In this document: positions 1 through 11,453 of the stretch, piece after piece
How the letters are laid out: each line of letters begins with the position of its first letter
Numbering within the stretch: the stretch's first letter is position 1
NCBI GenBank assembly: GCA_963930645.1
Contig: OZ005656.1
Location: forward strand, 192,400,979-192,464,978
Direction of reading: 5' to 3'
DNA from: Salticus scenicus
Lineage: Eukaryota; Arthropoda; Arachnida; Araneae; Salticidae
DNA: 64,000 bases
The notes under the pieces: generated by a model
What the model was told of the DNA's origin: nothing
Databases searched by the model: none
What the model saw: only the letters and a program-made list of their open reading frames with translations
Program-made: the position numbers and the translations under genes

Positions 1-574
1 TGATTGCGGAATCATAATAGCGTTCATATTTTATAAACCCAAAATCATAATTTAAAAATTATTCTTATTCTATAGAAATTGTGATCGCGTGCCATCATAC
101 TGTCCCACAAAATTACGCTTGACTCGGGATTTGATGCTTTCTAAATTACATAAAATGAAACATGCCATTACTCTTTTCGCCATTTTCTTATCAGCATGTC
201 TTATCAAGAAAATATCCATGTACTATTTTTCTCTTAATTCTCTAATTTTCTGTTCGTCGCTGGTTCATTCATGGAATAAGAGTTTTTCCTTTCGAAAATA
301 TCGCTAATCTTTTAGTCAGTGCTTTAAAGAGTTGTGACGTAGAAAATTGATGTACCTAGAAAATTTAAGAAATTCGATATTTAAGTCATTACTTCTTCTA
401 TTTTTTTTTTAAGAATAAATAAATAAATAAATAAATAAAATAAACACGTAAAAAGAAAATGAATAGTTAATTAAATAGTTGATAAAAAAACAGTAATTTG
501 TCTATTTCAAACAACATATTTCTATGAATTAAGACCATATGCAAATGAATTAACATAATTAGTATTTAAAATGT
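1..574. other. AT-rich stretch without a gene
   Basis: Only short open frames and simple sequence are seen, including an AAAT microsatellite at about 415-440. No coding signature or RNA gene is recognisable. Confidence 0.7.
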
Positions 575-578
575 TTAA

Positions 579-1014
579 CCCATTTGCATCGTTAAAGTAC
601 ATATACACTCAATTTTCCTGGTCTTTATCACCAGAACGTATATATACGCTCAAATTTCCCAGTCACTGTCACCGGGGCCGCATGCATACACTCAACTTCG
701 TTAGTCACTATCATTATTCGTTAGCAATAAAATAGAAAAGGGGGTATTTCTTCTTTTTATATTTAATTGTGATGCAGCGCACGAGCGGCTGAGCGGGTCT
801 GCGCTCAAAGCTGGTAGATGGGATGTGCGATCCTATGTCGCTCTCATCAACCTAGCCGTTCGGAGTTTTCAGTGTTTTTCTCTGAAACTCGCGTAAATAC
901 GGGCTAGAATCCCTTAGAGAGACCCCCACGCAGGGCATTCCACCCATAAGGCCTAGGATCTTGGCGTAGTCAATCATCCTTAAACTGTGAAATCAACCTT
1001 ATGATGCAAATGGG
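579..1014. mobile_element. TTAA-flanked (piggyBac-like) MITE, copy M1
   Basis: A 436-bp element lies between two TTAA tetranucleotides (575-578 and 1015-1018). Its ends are inverted repeats, CCCATTTGCATC at the left and its complement at the right. TTAA duplication with C-rich ends is typical of piggyBac-type elements. There is no coding capacity. Inside, a degenerate motif built on ATATACACTCAA followed by TGGTC and TATCACC recurs three times (about 598-715), which could be transposase binding sites. The right half is clearly more GC-rich than the flanks. Confidence 0.75.
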
Positions 1015-1044
1015 TTAATAATTTAAAAAATATATTAATTAAAA

Positions 1045-1046
1045 TG

Positions 1047-1107
<61 letters not shown>
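1045..1107. repeat. (TA)n(TG)n compound microsatellite
   Basis: About 14 TA units are followed directly by about 17 TG units. Confidence 0.95.
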
Positions 1108-1109
<2 letters not shown>

Positions 1110-2139
1110 AAAAATTATATTAAAAAAAATGATTTATAAAATGTAGAATGAGTTACTATTGTTTCATGCTTTTTTCAAATAAAAATATCGTTACATACTT
1201 TCGTTTGAAAAAAAAAGAAAAAGCGAAAAAGATAAGAAGAAAGTGAATTCGTGAAAATTTATGACACCCGATTTTAAAAGAATTTGGTAGTTTTTGTATT
1301 TTCTGTACTCAATGAGGTTCTGTTTGTTTGTTTAGATATTCACCCGACATGTTATTCTTTCATAAACGCATAAAAAATTTACATTGTCTAGATTAACATT
1401 TGCAACAGTTATAAATCATTTCACTCTTTTCAAGATAAGGAATTTATGCAAAAGCTAATTCTTTTAGTCAATTTACGATAGTTTTTTAATTGTTATCGTA
1501 ACCTTGTCTTCATTGAAAAACACGAGAATGATTCTGTTTTTTTTTTTTTTTTTACTTTTCCCAGTTTAGCAAAATTTCCTCAAGTAAGAAATTTTTAATA
1601 AATAAATAAATAAAACTTCGCATGTAATTTTCTACATTTTTAAGCAAGAGTATGTCAAACAAACTATTTGTATTTTTTTAATCTTTCAGATTTCGACCAC
1701 TTCGGAAATCGAACCTACGACTTATCATAGTTCTAATGCATATTCTATGTTTCACCAGAATTATGATGGTGGTTTAAATTAAAGTTATGTTCAATTGTCT
1801 TAGCACTTTAACGGTAGCAGTAGTTGAAAATGCATTGCACATTTTTTTTTTTTTTTTTTCACTATAAGAACCATAAGTGGTATACTAATAGTATTTTTAG
1901 TGTAAAATAAATTATACATTTTAGTAATATATTCAAATTTCGAACTGATTCACGATGCATTTATCTAACAGTATTTGACAAAACATTTAAATTTTTTAGG
2001 AGTTATTGTTCTAAGATCAATGTTTGGAAAGACGACAGAGTTTTATATTATAGAGTATATTTATATTTATATTTGTATTATTATTATTGTTATTTATATT
2101 TATATTTCTAAATTTATATTTATATTATTATTATTATTA
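1108..2139. other. AT-rich stretch without a gene
   Basis: Poly-A/T runs and TTTATA-type simple sequence (about 2045-2135) fill this stretch. Nothing coding is recognisable. Confidence 0.65.
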
Positions 2140-2345
2140 CTAGCAGGCTACGCCCGCTTAGCTGGTCAATATATTTAAATGAATTTTCAAAAGAATTGGA
2201 TTAGTATTTACTTTTTACATCACATTACAAAAAGAAACTAAAAAAAATTTAAAATTGCATTGAAATCGTTCTAAACCTCGCTTCGGGTACCCGCTGCCTA
2301 CGGCATCTCTTTTTCCGCCCGCACTGCATCGGGTCCAGGTTTCCA

Positions 2346-3571
2346 CTGCCTGCAGAAATCTCTTTCCTGGGCATTTCAATTTGGGTATTTATCGACGACA
2401 GATGGATCTGCTATTATTTAAGAACTATAATTTTAAAGATGACTGTATCCCAGCACCTATTAAATATTTTAGTTTCTGAATCATGTGTTTTATAGCCCCC
2501 GCTATCTACACTATATTTCAATTTGATTCTGACCAATATAGTTATAAAAAAAAAAAAAGTAGATTTTCTTTTAAAAGGAAATAAATGTATAAAAAAACAA
2601 ATAAATTTTAATCAGTTTAATACTTTCTACTATATACTACCATCTTTTCCCGATAAATACTATAAATTGAGAAAAAAAAAAAAAAAAAAAAAAAAAAAAC
2701 ATCTTTTAAAGGAATTAATTAAAAAAATGAAAAAATAAAATGTTGTTATACTGTAAAAAACTACACATAAACACAACTGTTATAAATACGTGTTTTAATT
2801 TAAAATTTAATATACTTATTTTTTTTTCTATTACATTACTATTTTATTTTCAATAAATATAAAAAAATTAAAAAAAGAAAAAAAAGATTTTGCCTTCAAT
2901 TGAATGTATTAAATAAAAAATAAATAACGTAATAGACCTTGTTAAGATAGGCAGACGATTACAATGAAAGAATAAATTTATGAAAAATGAAACAGAGAAG
3001 TCAATATTTAAAATCGAAATAATAGTGATAATAATAATTTAAAAAATTCAAATTCAAATTAGAAAAAATCTCTAATGAAGTGCACACCTGCAGGGTCCCA
3101 GCTGCCCATCTGCCAAGTTTTGTAGCTCTGCGATCGCAGTAGTGTGAGCACTACAGAGCAGGCAGACACATAAATACACTTTTCTTTATTTATATGGATT
3201 ATTTATTTATTTACTTAAAAAGGTACAGTGCAAATCAATAACCTACAAACATTTCATAGATTTTAGGTAATTTGTCAAAACGTTAGTATAAAAAGAGATA
3301 GATAAACAAATAAACAAACTTATACATAAATGATTTGTAATGAAAATGCTATAAAAACATGTTCTTAAAAAAAAAAAGAAAGACAAAAAGAAAAGAAAAT
3401 TGTGTAAAAATTTCTCGGTTACACTCCAAGATATATTTAATATCTAAATAATATAGTCGCATTGTTTAATCTTCATTTTCTCTTTAAAAGATAATTATTC
3501 TAAGACGCTTCAAAAAATAAATAAATAAATAAATGTGAATTAAAAAGTTAAAGATTATAATATATGTATAT
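2346..3571. other. AT-rich interior with one GC-rich patch
   Basis: Long A runs (about 2671-2699) and simple sequence dominate. A GC-richer patch at about 3085-3167 (GCTGCCCATCTGCC, GCGATCGCAG) stands out and may be more Helitron body sequence. No gene is seen. Confidence 0.5.
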
Positions 3572-4499
3572 GTTACGGTCAGCGTGATTAATTGGTACTT
3601 AATAATAATAATCATATTAATAATAACCAAATAAACCAGTTCATGTGAATAATTTATGAGAATTTATCACATTAACCGAATATTTTGTTCAAGGTAATAA
3701 TTTTGACGCGTTTAGCTAGAGATTTGCATTACTAAGTTAAGACTAATTGATCAGATTGAACAAATTTCCATGCTAATTTTTAATAATAATCGGTTAATGT
3801 TATTAAAGCCCGTTATTTAATCACATTCACTAAACTCATTTGGTAATTATTAATAACAACCAATTAAAGTGATTAAGGTCCATTAACCTGTTAGCGCCCA
3901 GTGTACTCATTTGAGGACAGCTAATAAAATGGCACGTATATTTTTTGTGGTTTCTTGGAATGATTTCTGCTTTTTAGTGACAGTTTATAGCGTCACTCTA
4001 AATGATCCGTGAAAGTTTTATGTGGCTACTACTAAATATTATTTCATAATTTGAATAGTCATTTTATGATTTTTCCTTCGTCGCACATACATTTGCTTTT
4101 TGCGCAGGTATACTAACTTAAATCAAATTGAATAATAATATATATTATAATACTTTACTTTCGAGATCTTTGTCAACATATAATAGGAAATTAATCGGTT
4201 ATCTCAAAGAATTTTTCTGTCTCGAAGTTTTCTCACTAGAACACTAAACGTCAATAAATGAGGATAGGCTTTAAATTTAAAACTATCAGAAGAATTGTTT
4301 AAGTTAATTTTTTTTTTTTACTATCAGTTGTCTATATTAATTTAGAAGTGAAATAATTAGCTAATAATATTTTGAAAAATTAATTCGGGTGTTAAAGGGT
4401 TAATTAATCACATTCACAAAAAAACGAAGTTATTATTAAATTTACGGGCTATTATTAAATATGAACGATTTTATTGCTTTAACCGTAACAAATACATAT
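3572..4499. mobile_element. GTTAC-ended inverted-repeat element G1
   Basis: The ends are GTTACGGTCAGCG at the left and AACCGTAAC at the right, within TA-rich flanks. The body is made of short repeats of GATTAAT, AATAATAA and their complements. A 513-bp TTAA element (M2) has inserted near the right end, so the original was about 411 bp. G2 (47330-47693) and G3 (52126-57091) share the GTTAC(C/G)G end and the TA-rich target. I do not know the superfamily. Confidence 0.55.
3887..4399. mobile_element. TTAA-flanked MITE, copy M2, inside G1
   Basis: TTAA stands at 3883-3886 and 4400-4403. The ends are imperfect inverted repeats (CCTGTTAGCGCCC against CCCTTTAACACCCG). Close to the left end is the near-palindrome TGTACTCATTTGAGGACA, which parallels palindromes in the other TTAA elements here. 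No coding is seen. Confidence 0.55.
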
Positions 4500-4501
4500 A
4501 T

Positions 4502-4566
4502 GTTACTGTTAGGGACAATTTTTGTTATTGTTAGTGACAATTTTTGTTATTGTTAGTGACAATTTT
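4502..4566. repeat. 22-bp tandem repeat, three units
   Basis: The unit is GTTATTGTTAGTGACAATTT plus two T residues. Three nearly identical copies lie directly beside the right end of G1. Confidence 0.85.
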
Positions 4567-6304
4567 GAAAAGAATCCTTTTCCAGAAGCTTTTAGATTTC
4601 AATGCCAAATAAACAAATTAAAAACGTGCACATAACCTTAAAAAACTATTTCTGTTATAACATAAAATATTTATTTTAACTGTTTAATGGCAGTGTAAAC
4701 TTTTCATACTTATGTGTATATCTTTGATGCATTAGTTAAAGTGAAAACTTCATTGCTTTTGAAAAGTTAATCAATCAAAGGTTCTCACTTAAATGCCATC
4801 AAAATGTCATCACTTAAACATATTCAATACAATCTCAGTGCAAAGAAAAAATGATTAATCGCTCAGAAAATATTTTATATTAGCTAAATTTTGAAACATT
4901 TTATGAACGATAATATGTGTATTGACATTACCATTAGCTTGTGACATTATAAGTGCATGTTTTATCTTTTCTGAGAAAATACTACATTATATAAACAAAT
5001 AATACAAACAAACTCTTTTAAGTGAAATATCTTATATGCATTAAGTTTAATTGTTTTTCTTTCCTATTTGTGATTTATAAAGACATATGGAATTAAGGTA
5101 AATGTATTGTAAAATCATATCCTAATGGATTGAAAACTTGAAAATAATAACAATAATAATAATAATCATCATCTATATAATATTTCTCTAACGTGAACCA
5201 GTTACAATTACATTTTGTAATAACGATATGATAGTGAAAATAAAATACACGAGGATAAAAAATAACGTGCAAGTAATACTTAAGAACGCGGACTCAGTTC
5301 AGTGATAAAAAATAAAAAACAAAACAAAATAATAAATAAAATAATAATAATAATAATGACGACATTTGTCTGATTAGATAATTTTATAGAAAATTATTTT
5401 TTAAAGTTGCATCTTTATAAATCTTGAGAGCGTCATTTTAAACCCAGTAACACTTTAAAGATATAAACAAAATGTAAACTTTTGTCATAAACTGTCTGAA
5501 AAACGCAATAACAAGAAGTATAATCAAAACAGTTACTAAGTGTTTTTAACAAAAAAAATGTGCCAAAGGGAATAAATAATAAAATAAAAAATAAATAAAA
5601 GGGATGTCGCCAATATGGGGGCAAAAATTTGAAAGTTGCCATAGGGGCCCTTTATTAAAGCTGTCTTGCCTGGAGAAACATGAAAACTAAGTCGTCAAAC
5701 ATGATTTTTTTTTTTTTTTTTTTTAATTTTTCTTTGAATGGTTTGATTTAACTATCATTAGTGTTTCGTCCCGCAAAAGCTAACAATAATTTGGCTTCTG
5801 GTGGATTAAAATTCTAATTGAATGGGGAAATTGGTGTAAGATTTATAAGTTTAAATTTTAAAACTAAAGGAAAAAAAAAAAAAACTACGAAAAATTCGCG
5901 TGGGTTTGCTAGTAACATAATATTTCGAATAGAAATTGGCAAAAAATTAGCATCTGCGACTCACATTTGTTATATATATATATATAACTTTTTTCCCCTT
6001 TATTAAAAAATACAAGTTGATAAAATATTAGCAAAATAAATTCATCCTTCCATAACATGCATATAACACGCTACCTTTTCTTTAAATCTGCTATCAAATA
6101 AATAAATAAATAAATAAATAAAACCCAAAGTCAATTTCTATTTTCTAAGTAATATATATATAAGATTTTGTAAAAAACAGAAATTAATTTAGTACGACAG
6201 GTCTTATTGTAATCTATTCTTTCATATAAAAAACCATGTAGTTACTATATTTCATACCCTAGTATCGGTTACTATTTTTATTTCTTAAAATTTCTTTGAT
6301 ATAA
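4567..6304. other. AT-rich stretch without a gene
   Basis: Apart from dispersed repeat R1a (5165-5390) and AAAT/AAT microsatellites (for example 5335-5360 and 6095-6125), nothing is recognised. Confidence 0.6.
5165..5390. repeat. Dispersed repeat R1, copy a
   Basis: This segment matches 39640-40030 in order and direction: CAGTTACAATTA, CGATATGATAGTGA, GAACTCAGTTCA-type blocks and GACATTTGTCTGAT. The second copy is interrupted by a MITE. The origin is unknown. Confidence 0.65.
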
Positions 6305-6470
6305 CTTTAGCATAGGAGCCTCTTGGCGACTTTTAAATTTTTATTGTCATTTTGAAGATGAATTTAAATGACTATCGTAAGTAAAGATCTTGCAGAGAAA
6401 TGTCCGAGCTACATCGGTGCCAAATTTCAAATTTCGCCAAGGGCTTCAAAACTGAAGCTGTTACTTTTTT
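6305..6470. repeat. Dispersed Helitron-associated segment
   Basis: Blocks such as GTAAAGATCTTGCAGAGAAA, TCCGAGCTACATCGGTGCC and TTCGCCAAGGGCTT have counterparts on the other strand or orientation at about 61265-61420, 36505-36530 and 43090-43140. All these lie within or beside Helitron ends, so this is probably Helitron body sequence. Confidence 0.5.
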
Positions 6471-7018
6471 ATTTTTTTAAAACGATTTTTCTAAATATTT
6501 TTTATAATTACTTAAAAAGTATATTTGTTACTAACGTTTTGATTTTTTATTGAGTAGTTTTAAGGTAATGCGATTTATAGCTCATGAATCATAGAAACTT
6601 CTGACAGTTAGTTTTTACATTTTCAGTAAATTTTTAACAGTCAAATTTTTGTTGCAAAAATAGTTTACTTTCAGATTTTTTTTTATTATTATTATTGAAT
6701 TTAAACCTTTTTCATTTATTTTATTTTATTAGAAATCGACCTCATTGTTTTTTTTTTTTTTTTTTTAGAAACTTTAATTTTATTTTTAGTAATTTTTAAA
6801 ATGCTATTTATAAATATTTTCAAATTAATTTCTTAGTTAACTCATGACATCTTATTTGTCTGAAATCATCCTAAATACACGCAAGTTAATATATCTTTCA
6901 AAAAAATTTTTTCAATATTTCTATTTCTTCAGCACGATTTTTCTCAATTATGTTATAATTATTTAAAAAAAAAAATAAAAAAAAAAAAATAAGTTTGCAC
7001 GCTCATTTTTTTTTCTAC

Positions 7019-7050
<32 letters not shown>

Positions 7051-7189
7051 TTACTGGTTTACTTATATATTTACTTACTGATTAATTTATCTTTGGCCAT
7101 TTTATTTATTTATTTATTTATTTATTATTCATTTTAAAGTTAAAATGGGGATTTTATTTAATATTATTTGAACCAATTATTGGATCGAA

Positions 7190-7225
<36 letters not shown>

Positions 7226-7240
7226 GTTAGATAGATTTTG
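6471..7240. other. AT-rich stretch with long A/T runs
   Basis: Poly-A or poly-T runs of 20-30 nt occur at about 6749-6766, 7022-7050 and 7192-7222. No gene is seen. Confidence 0.65.
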
Positions 7241-7464
7241 TCCTGATTGATAAGTATACAAATTTTCTATAAAATTAATATTATGGGCAAATACAATGAC
7301 AAACTTTCAGCTTTATATATTTAGATAAAGAAAAAAAAAATAATTTTACGTTCATAAATGATGTGTAATACTTGAAATGGTGACATTTGAAAATCACTGT
7401 CTGAAAGAAGTAGTGCGACCTGTCATACTAATAAATAAATTAATAAATAGTCATAACAAAGATA

Positions 7465-8687
7465 CCGTAAAACGGGGTTACTTAGACCACTTTTCAACTT
7501 CAAACACCTATCATTCAAAAGCTATTTATGTTAGAGATTAACCAATTTGTGGAAAACTTGGGTCTATTGCTCTACTTTATTATTACATATAAGAAAATTT
7601 TTTGAAACATGCATGTTAATTATAAGAAAATAAAAACTTGGTGGTTTTAGTTATCCCGTGAAATGGGGTAACAAAAACCAGTGGTTGTAAATCAATGTTT
7701 AACTTCAATTATTCACTAAAGGGTAACAAAATCCACATAAAATGTCAAAATAAATTTATTTATAATTTTTACATTTGTTGTACTAGTAAACAATTATACA
7801 ATAATGGCACTAATATTAACTTAATCTAACATTTAATTATTAAGCGCAAAAGGGAAAGTATGACGTCCTCTATTAACTTTAACAGGCTTAACAATTGTGA
7901 TAATGTCTGTGATCTTAATGTCCATCTCACCATCAACATTTGGAAACACATAATCATTTCCCAGTGATATTTAGCTTTTCCTAAAAAAAATTTTACCTTT
8001 GCTGTTTCTTCCTCGGGTTTAGTTTCTTGAACAATAGCATAGAATTGTTTTTTCACTTCTTTTTTTCTATTTTCATTAAATACAGAGTTCTACAATAACG
8101 TATACATTTGGTGTAAGATCCTGTATTTGTACTGAGTAACCTTTGTATTTTCGGGCACCAACAGGCCTTTGATACTTTCGAGGCATATTGTGTTCTGAAA
8201 CCAGGGAAAGCATAAAAATCATTTATTTAATAATTACTGTAATTTGTTAATAACCAGTACTTTTTTTTTTTTCATTTTATATGGTATAATGTAGTATGGA
8301 GTAACAACTTTAGTTTTTTATATATAATATATAAAACTAAATGGAAATGCATCCTGTGAAATGGCAAAGAGGAAAAAGTATCGTTTGAGGTTAGGTTGAA
8401 CAACATTTGTTACTAAATTCTATTAAAAATATTATTGGGATCATTGAAGTTATGTAGGTTATAATATTTCACTAAAATTAACATCAAAACAAAAATATTT
8501 ATGTAAACTTACCATTAAAAACTTAAGTAACAATTTGTAGACTAGTAAAAACTCTGTTAAATAATGCAAACAATAGCATCAAAACAAACTTCAAGACATC
8601 TACACAGTGTTGCCAAACGAGCATTCAAAATTTACCTATTAAAATGGCTTTTGTTACCCCGCCGGCCTAAGTAACCCCGGTTTACGG
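7465..8687. mobile_element. Internally deleted pogo/Tigger-like transposon
   Basis: The element is 1223 bp, flanked by TA (7463-7464 and 8688-8689). Its terminal inverted repeats are about 25 bp: CCGTAAAACGGGGTTACTTA at the left, with the complement of CCGTAAACCGGGGTTACTTA at the right. Subterminal copies of the same theme (ATCCCGTGAAATGGGGTAAC, about 7652-7671) lie inside. TA duplication places it with Tc1/mariner/pogo elements. Remnants of a transposase lie on the minus strand (7833-8186). It looks like a deletion derivative that could only move with help from another element. Confidence 0.7.
7833..8186 (-). pseudogene. Remnant of pogo-like transposase (N- and C-terminal parts)
   Basis: The minus-strand ATG at 8186 opens with MPRKYQRPVGARKYKGYS, which resembles the start of the CENP-B-type DNA-binding region of pogo/Tigger transposases. 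It stops after about 38 codons. Further along, FYAIVQETKPEEETAKVKFF and, after a one-base shift, YVFPNVDGEMDIKITDI and VNRGRHTFPFALNN then a stop resemble the C-terminal tail of such proteins. The whole DDE catalytic core is missing, so this cannot be a working transposase. The family call rests on remembered motif patterns and is moderate. Confidence 0.5.
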
Positions 8688-8894
8688 TATTAATAGAAAC
8701 TTATTACTTCCATTACCCTGCGGTAGTAGGGTAAAAAAAAAAAAAAGAGTCCAAAAAAGTAGTTTTTGGCAGTTGGCCAATGTGTGTGCATGTATGTGCA
8801 GAATCTTCTGGCTATCAGAAACCAATAAAGATAGAACTTCGAAACTTCAGACTTGATGCAGGTCTGGTATACAGATGAATTTAATCGGAAGTGG

Positions 8895-9480
8895 GACTGC
8901 AAGTCCGTATCTCGAAAACGGCTCTAACGATTTTCTTCAGATTTTGCTATATAAACACTCTGTTAGATGTCTTTTTGAATGATATAGTTTGTTAGTTCAG
9001 GAAAATTTATAGGCGCAATGTATAAATAGCTCAATTTCAGGTCTCGCAAGTGCGTTCCTTTAAAAATTGTTGTACGGATTTTTTTTTTTTAACTCGTCGC
9101 ATTAACTCCCTTTTAAATATCCTTTTGTATGTAATTATTGTTTTCGGGTCAATAACTGAGTATGCCAAGTTTTAGTAAAAGTTGGTATCTCAAAAACAGC
9201 TCTAACGATTTTCTTGAAAATTGTTACATAAATCTATTTTAGATTTCCTTTTTCATGTATTGCGTGGTTATTACAGAAAAATTAACAGTCATCCTGCTTA
9301 GGTAGGTTAATTTTAGATCTCGGAAATTGGTGTTTCAAAAAATAACTCTACCATTTTTTCCCCCTCTTATTTTATTAACTTGCGATGTAAACTTTGTTTT
9401 ATATGTCCATAATATACACGTGTATTAAGTTTTTCTCACTGGAAAACTTTTAAGTTTTTACTTCGTTAGGTCAATTTTAT
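8895..9480. repeat. Degenerate tandem repeat of about 140 bp, four units
   Basis: The phrase CTCGAAAACGGCTCTAACGA (8911) recurs as CTCAAAAACAGCTCTAACGA (9189), with weaker versions near 9050 and 9334, giving a period of about 140 bp. The phrase is similar to CTCGAGAACGGCTGGACGGA in the Helitrons at 60.3-64.0 kb, so this may be the tandem region of an old Helitron. Confidence 0.55.
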
Positions 9481-9569
9481 GTCTTCTGATTATATTATCT
9501 CCAAATAAATAAATAAATAATAATAATACGCGTAATAGTGGGTAATGGAAGTCGTGTGGTTGTTTCACA

Positions 9570-9601
<32 letters not shown>

Positions 9602-10135
9602 GTAATAAGTTTGAAAAATAATTTTTTGTCTCTGTAAAATTTTGTTCAATTCAAGGATTTTTCTAAATGAACACTGTAAAAAAAAAAAAAAAAAAAAAAA
9701 GACTACAGCGGGTTGAGAGATTTATACGACGTCATTTCGCCACACATTATGTCCGATCTAATTTATAGATAATTAGTTATCAATAATTTTTAATAGTTAT
9801 TAGTAGGTTTTAATCATGCAATTGTACCAATCAAAATCATTTTCATATGAGATGAGTTTTTTTTTTCTTTACAATAATAATAATAATAATAATAATAAAT
9901 AGGAATCTAACGAGTTTTATTAGAAAGTTATTAAAATATATTACAATTATTTAAAAAGTATAAATATGGAAAAATCGCTTTTTTGTATTCATGAAAATAT
10001 AAAGAAAGTCCCCTTTTCATAAAGCCTTTTTCCTGCTTGTCACATAAAGAAACTATGTTACAAGCAGAAATTTGAAAGATCTTTAGAATTGAATTCTGCG
10101 AATCGTAATATCTTTAGAAAAGTAGTTAAATTTTT
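9481..10135. other. AT-rich stretch without a gene
   Basis: AAAT and AAT microsatellites (about 9505-9530 and 9872-9900) and poly-T/poly-A runs (9576-9601, 9679-9700) are present. Nothing coding is recognised. Confidence 0.65.
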
Positions 10136-10140
10136 ACACC

Positions 10141-10516
10141 TATTAATTATTGGTCAAATCTAAAACCTGTAGATGGCGCTGCGCGCCGATATTAATGTTT
10201 TTGTTTTCTCTTTTTCTCCTGAGTGTGTTCTTCGTGTTCGTCTTTGTTGTAATAAATGTATGTCTCAGTAATTGATATCCTATTTTTTCCGATTTATGAA
10301 TTCAATCGACACCAATGAATAGGAAAGAATTATCAGTGGCCTGCAGTCCCCACGACTCTGGACCGATAAGGTAAGATATTTACCTTATTTAAATTTAATA
10401 TTCTGAAAATGACTATTAATGACTATTTATGAAAAGATATATCTAAAATACGTCACCAAAGTAGCGACATGGTTTTGAATGATAATTTTTATAACGTCGT
10501 TAAAAGATTAACGACA
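10141..10516 (+). repeat. 5' LTR of the BEL/Pao element
   Basis: This 376-bp LTR begins TATTAATTATTGG and ends GATTAACGACA. The 3' copy has TG immediately before TATTAATT, the canonical LTR start, whereas here the target duplication ACACC abuts TATTAATT directly. The TG therefore appears lost at this end. Promoter and polyadenylation signals would lie here. An AATAAA lies inside (about 10252). Confidence 0.93.
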
Positions 10517-10523
10517 TAATTTA

Positions 10524-10540
10524 TGGCGCCCATAACAGGG
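10524..10540 (+). other. Primer-binding site, probably tRNA-Lys type
   Basis: TGGCGCCCATAACAGGG lies 7 nt past the 5' LTR. TGGCGCCC followed by AACAGGG resembles the Lys-tRNA primer-binding sites of other retroelements, with two extra bases in the middle. The tRNA assignment is inference. Confidence 0.6.
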
Positions 10541-10612
10541 ACTGCCAGGCCCTTAAAATGTGAATTAGCGTTGTTCTTTATTCTATAGTCCAAATTTCTA
10601 AATTAAATCAAT

Positions 10613-11452
10613 ATGGCAACCGAACTCGAAAAATTAAAGAGAAAACGTTCTACCCTAAAGGGATTGTGTACCAAATTGATGAACACGATAAACATAAAGT
10701 TAAATAAACCCGACGAAGGGTTAAATGTTTTCGAATTTGAATCCCAGTTAGAAAAACTGCAAGTCAAGAATAACGAAATTATAGAAGTTGAAGATCAAAT
10801 TGAGGCCAAAATCACGGATCTCAACGAGCTACAAACTGAAATAGAATCGAGACAAGAATATAGGGATTCAATTATTGATGTAAAAGCTCAAATTATGAAT
10901 AAGATAGAGAAAATTAAAAATTTAAATGTCACTCCGATCTTATCACAGCCAAGAAATGAGCAAACACCCAATTTGCATTTAGAAAGAAGTAATGCAAGTT
11001 CCGTGAGATTGCCCAAGATATCAATTCCTGTTTATGAGGGTTCTCCGGAAAACTGGATCGAGTTCTAGAACCAGTATGAAGTAACAATACATGAAAACAA
11101 GGATATATCTAATGTTCAGAAATTCGTATATTTACGCAGCTTTTTAAAAGCCCAAGCTTTAACAGCTATTCAGGGTTTAGCACTCTCAGATCAAAATTAC
11201 AATACTGCAATTGATTTATTAAAATCTAGATTTGGAAAAAAAGGTATTATAATAAGATATAAAATTGACGCGTTATTAAATTTGAACCCTGTTAAATCTC
11301 CAAATCAAATTAAAGAATTACGCTTACTGCACGACGCCCTTGATGTTAATATTAAATCTCTCGAAAATTTAGGAGTTGATTTAAAATCCTACGGAAATTT
11401 GTTATTTCCAATTGTTACAAAATTAATACCTACCAGTATTATGATAGACTAA
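10613..11452 (+). pseudogene. BEL/Pao gag, N-terminal part, interrupted
   Basis: The start MATELEKLKRKRSTLKGLCT opens a lysine- and glutamate-rich coiled-coil region (about residues 1-110), followed by the BEL-type motif LPKISIPVYEGSPENWIEF. A TAG at 11066-11068 stops the frame, but it continues in the same frame for about 125 codons (for example YLRSFLKAQALTAIQGL and LLKSRFGKKGIIIRYKIDAL), the usual capsid-like region. The frame ends at a TAA near 11450, where the coding phase shifts. The TAG sits where this family normally has an aromatic residue. Gag would form the particle that packages the RNA; this copy could not make a full-length one. Confidence 0.85.
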
Positions 11453-11453
11453 A

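Larger units (their letters stand above)
2140..7325 (-). mobile_element. Probable minus-strand Helitron with nested insertions
   Basis: Read on the minus strand, the 3' end is at 2140: the hairpin GCGGGC-GTA-GCCTGC is followed by CTAG, then a host T. This is the usual Helitron end. A segment before it (about 2143-2345) matches the 3' end of the Helitron at 41279-43681. The proposed 5' end at 7325 reads A|TCTAAATATATAAAG followed by CTGAAAGTTTGTCATTG, which resembles the 5' end at 41279. A further shared segment lies at 6305-6470. Pairing these two ends is inference, because 5.2 kb separates them. Nested inside are G1, M2 and dispersed repeat R1. No Rep/helicase coding is visible. Confidence 0.55.
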
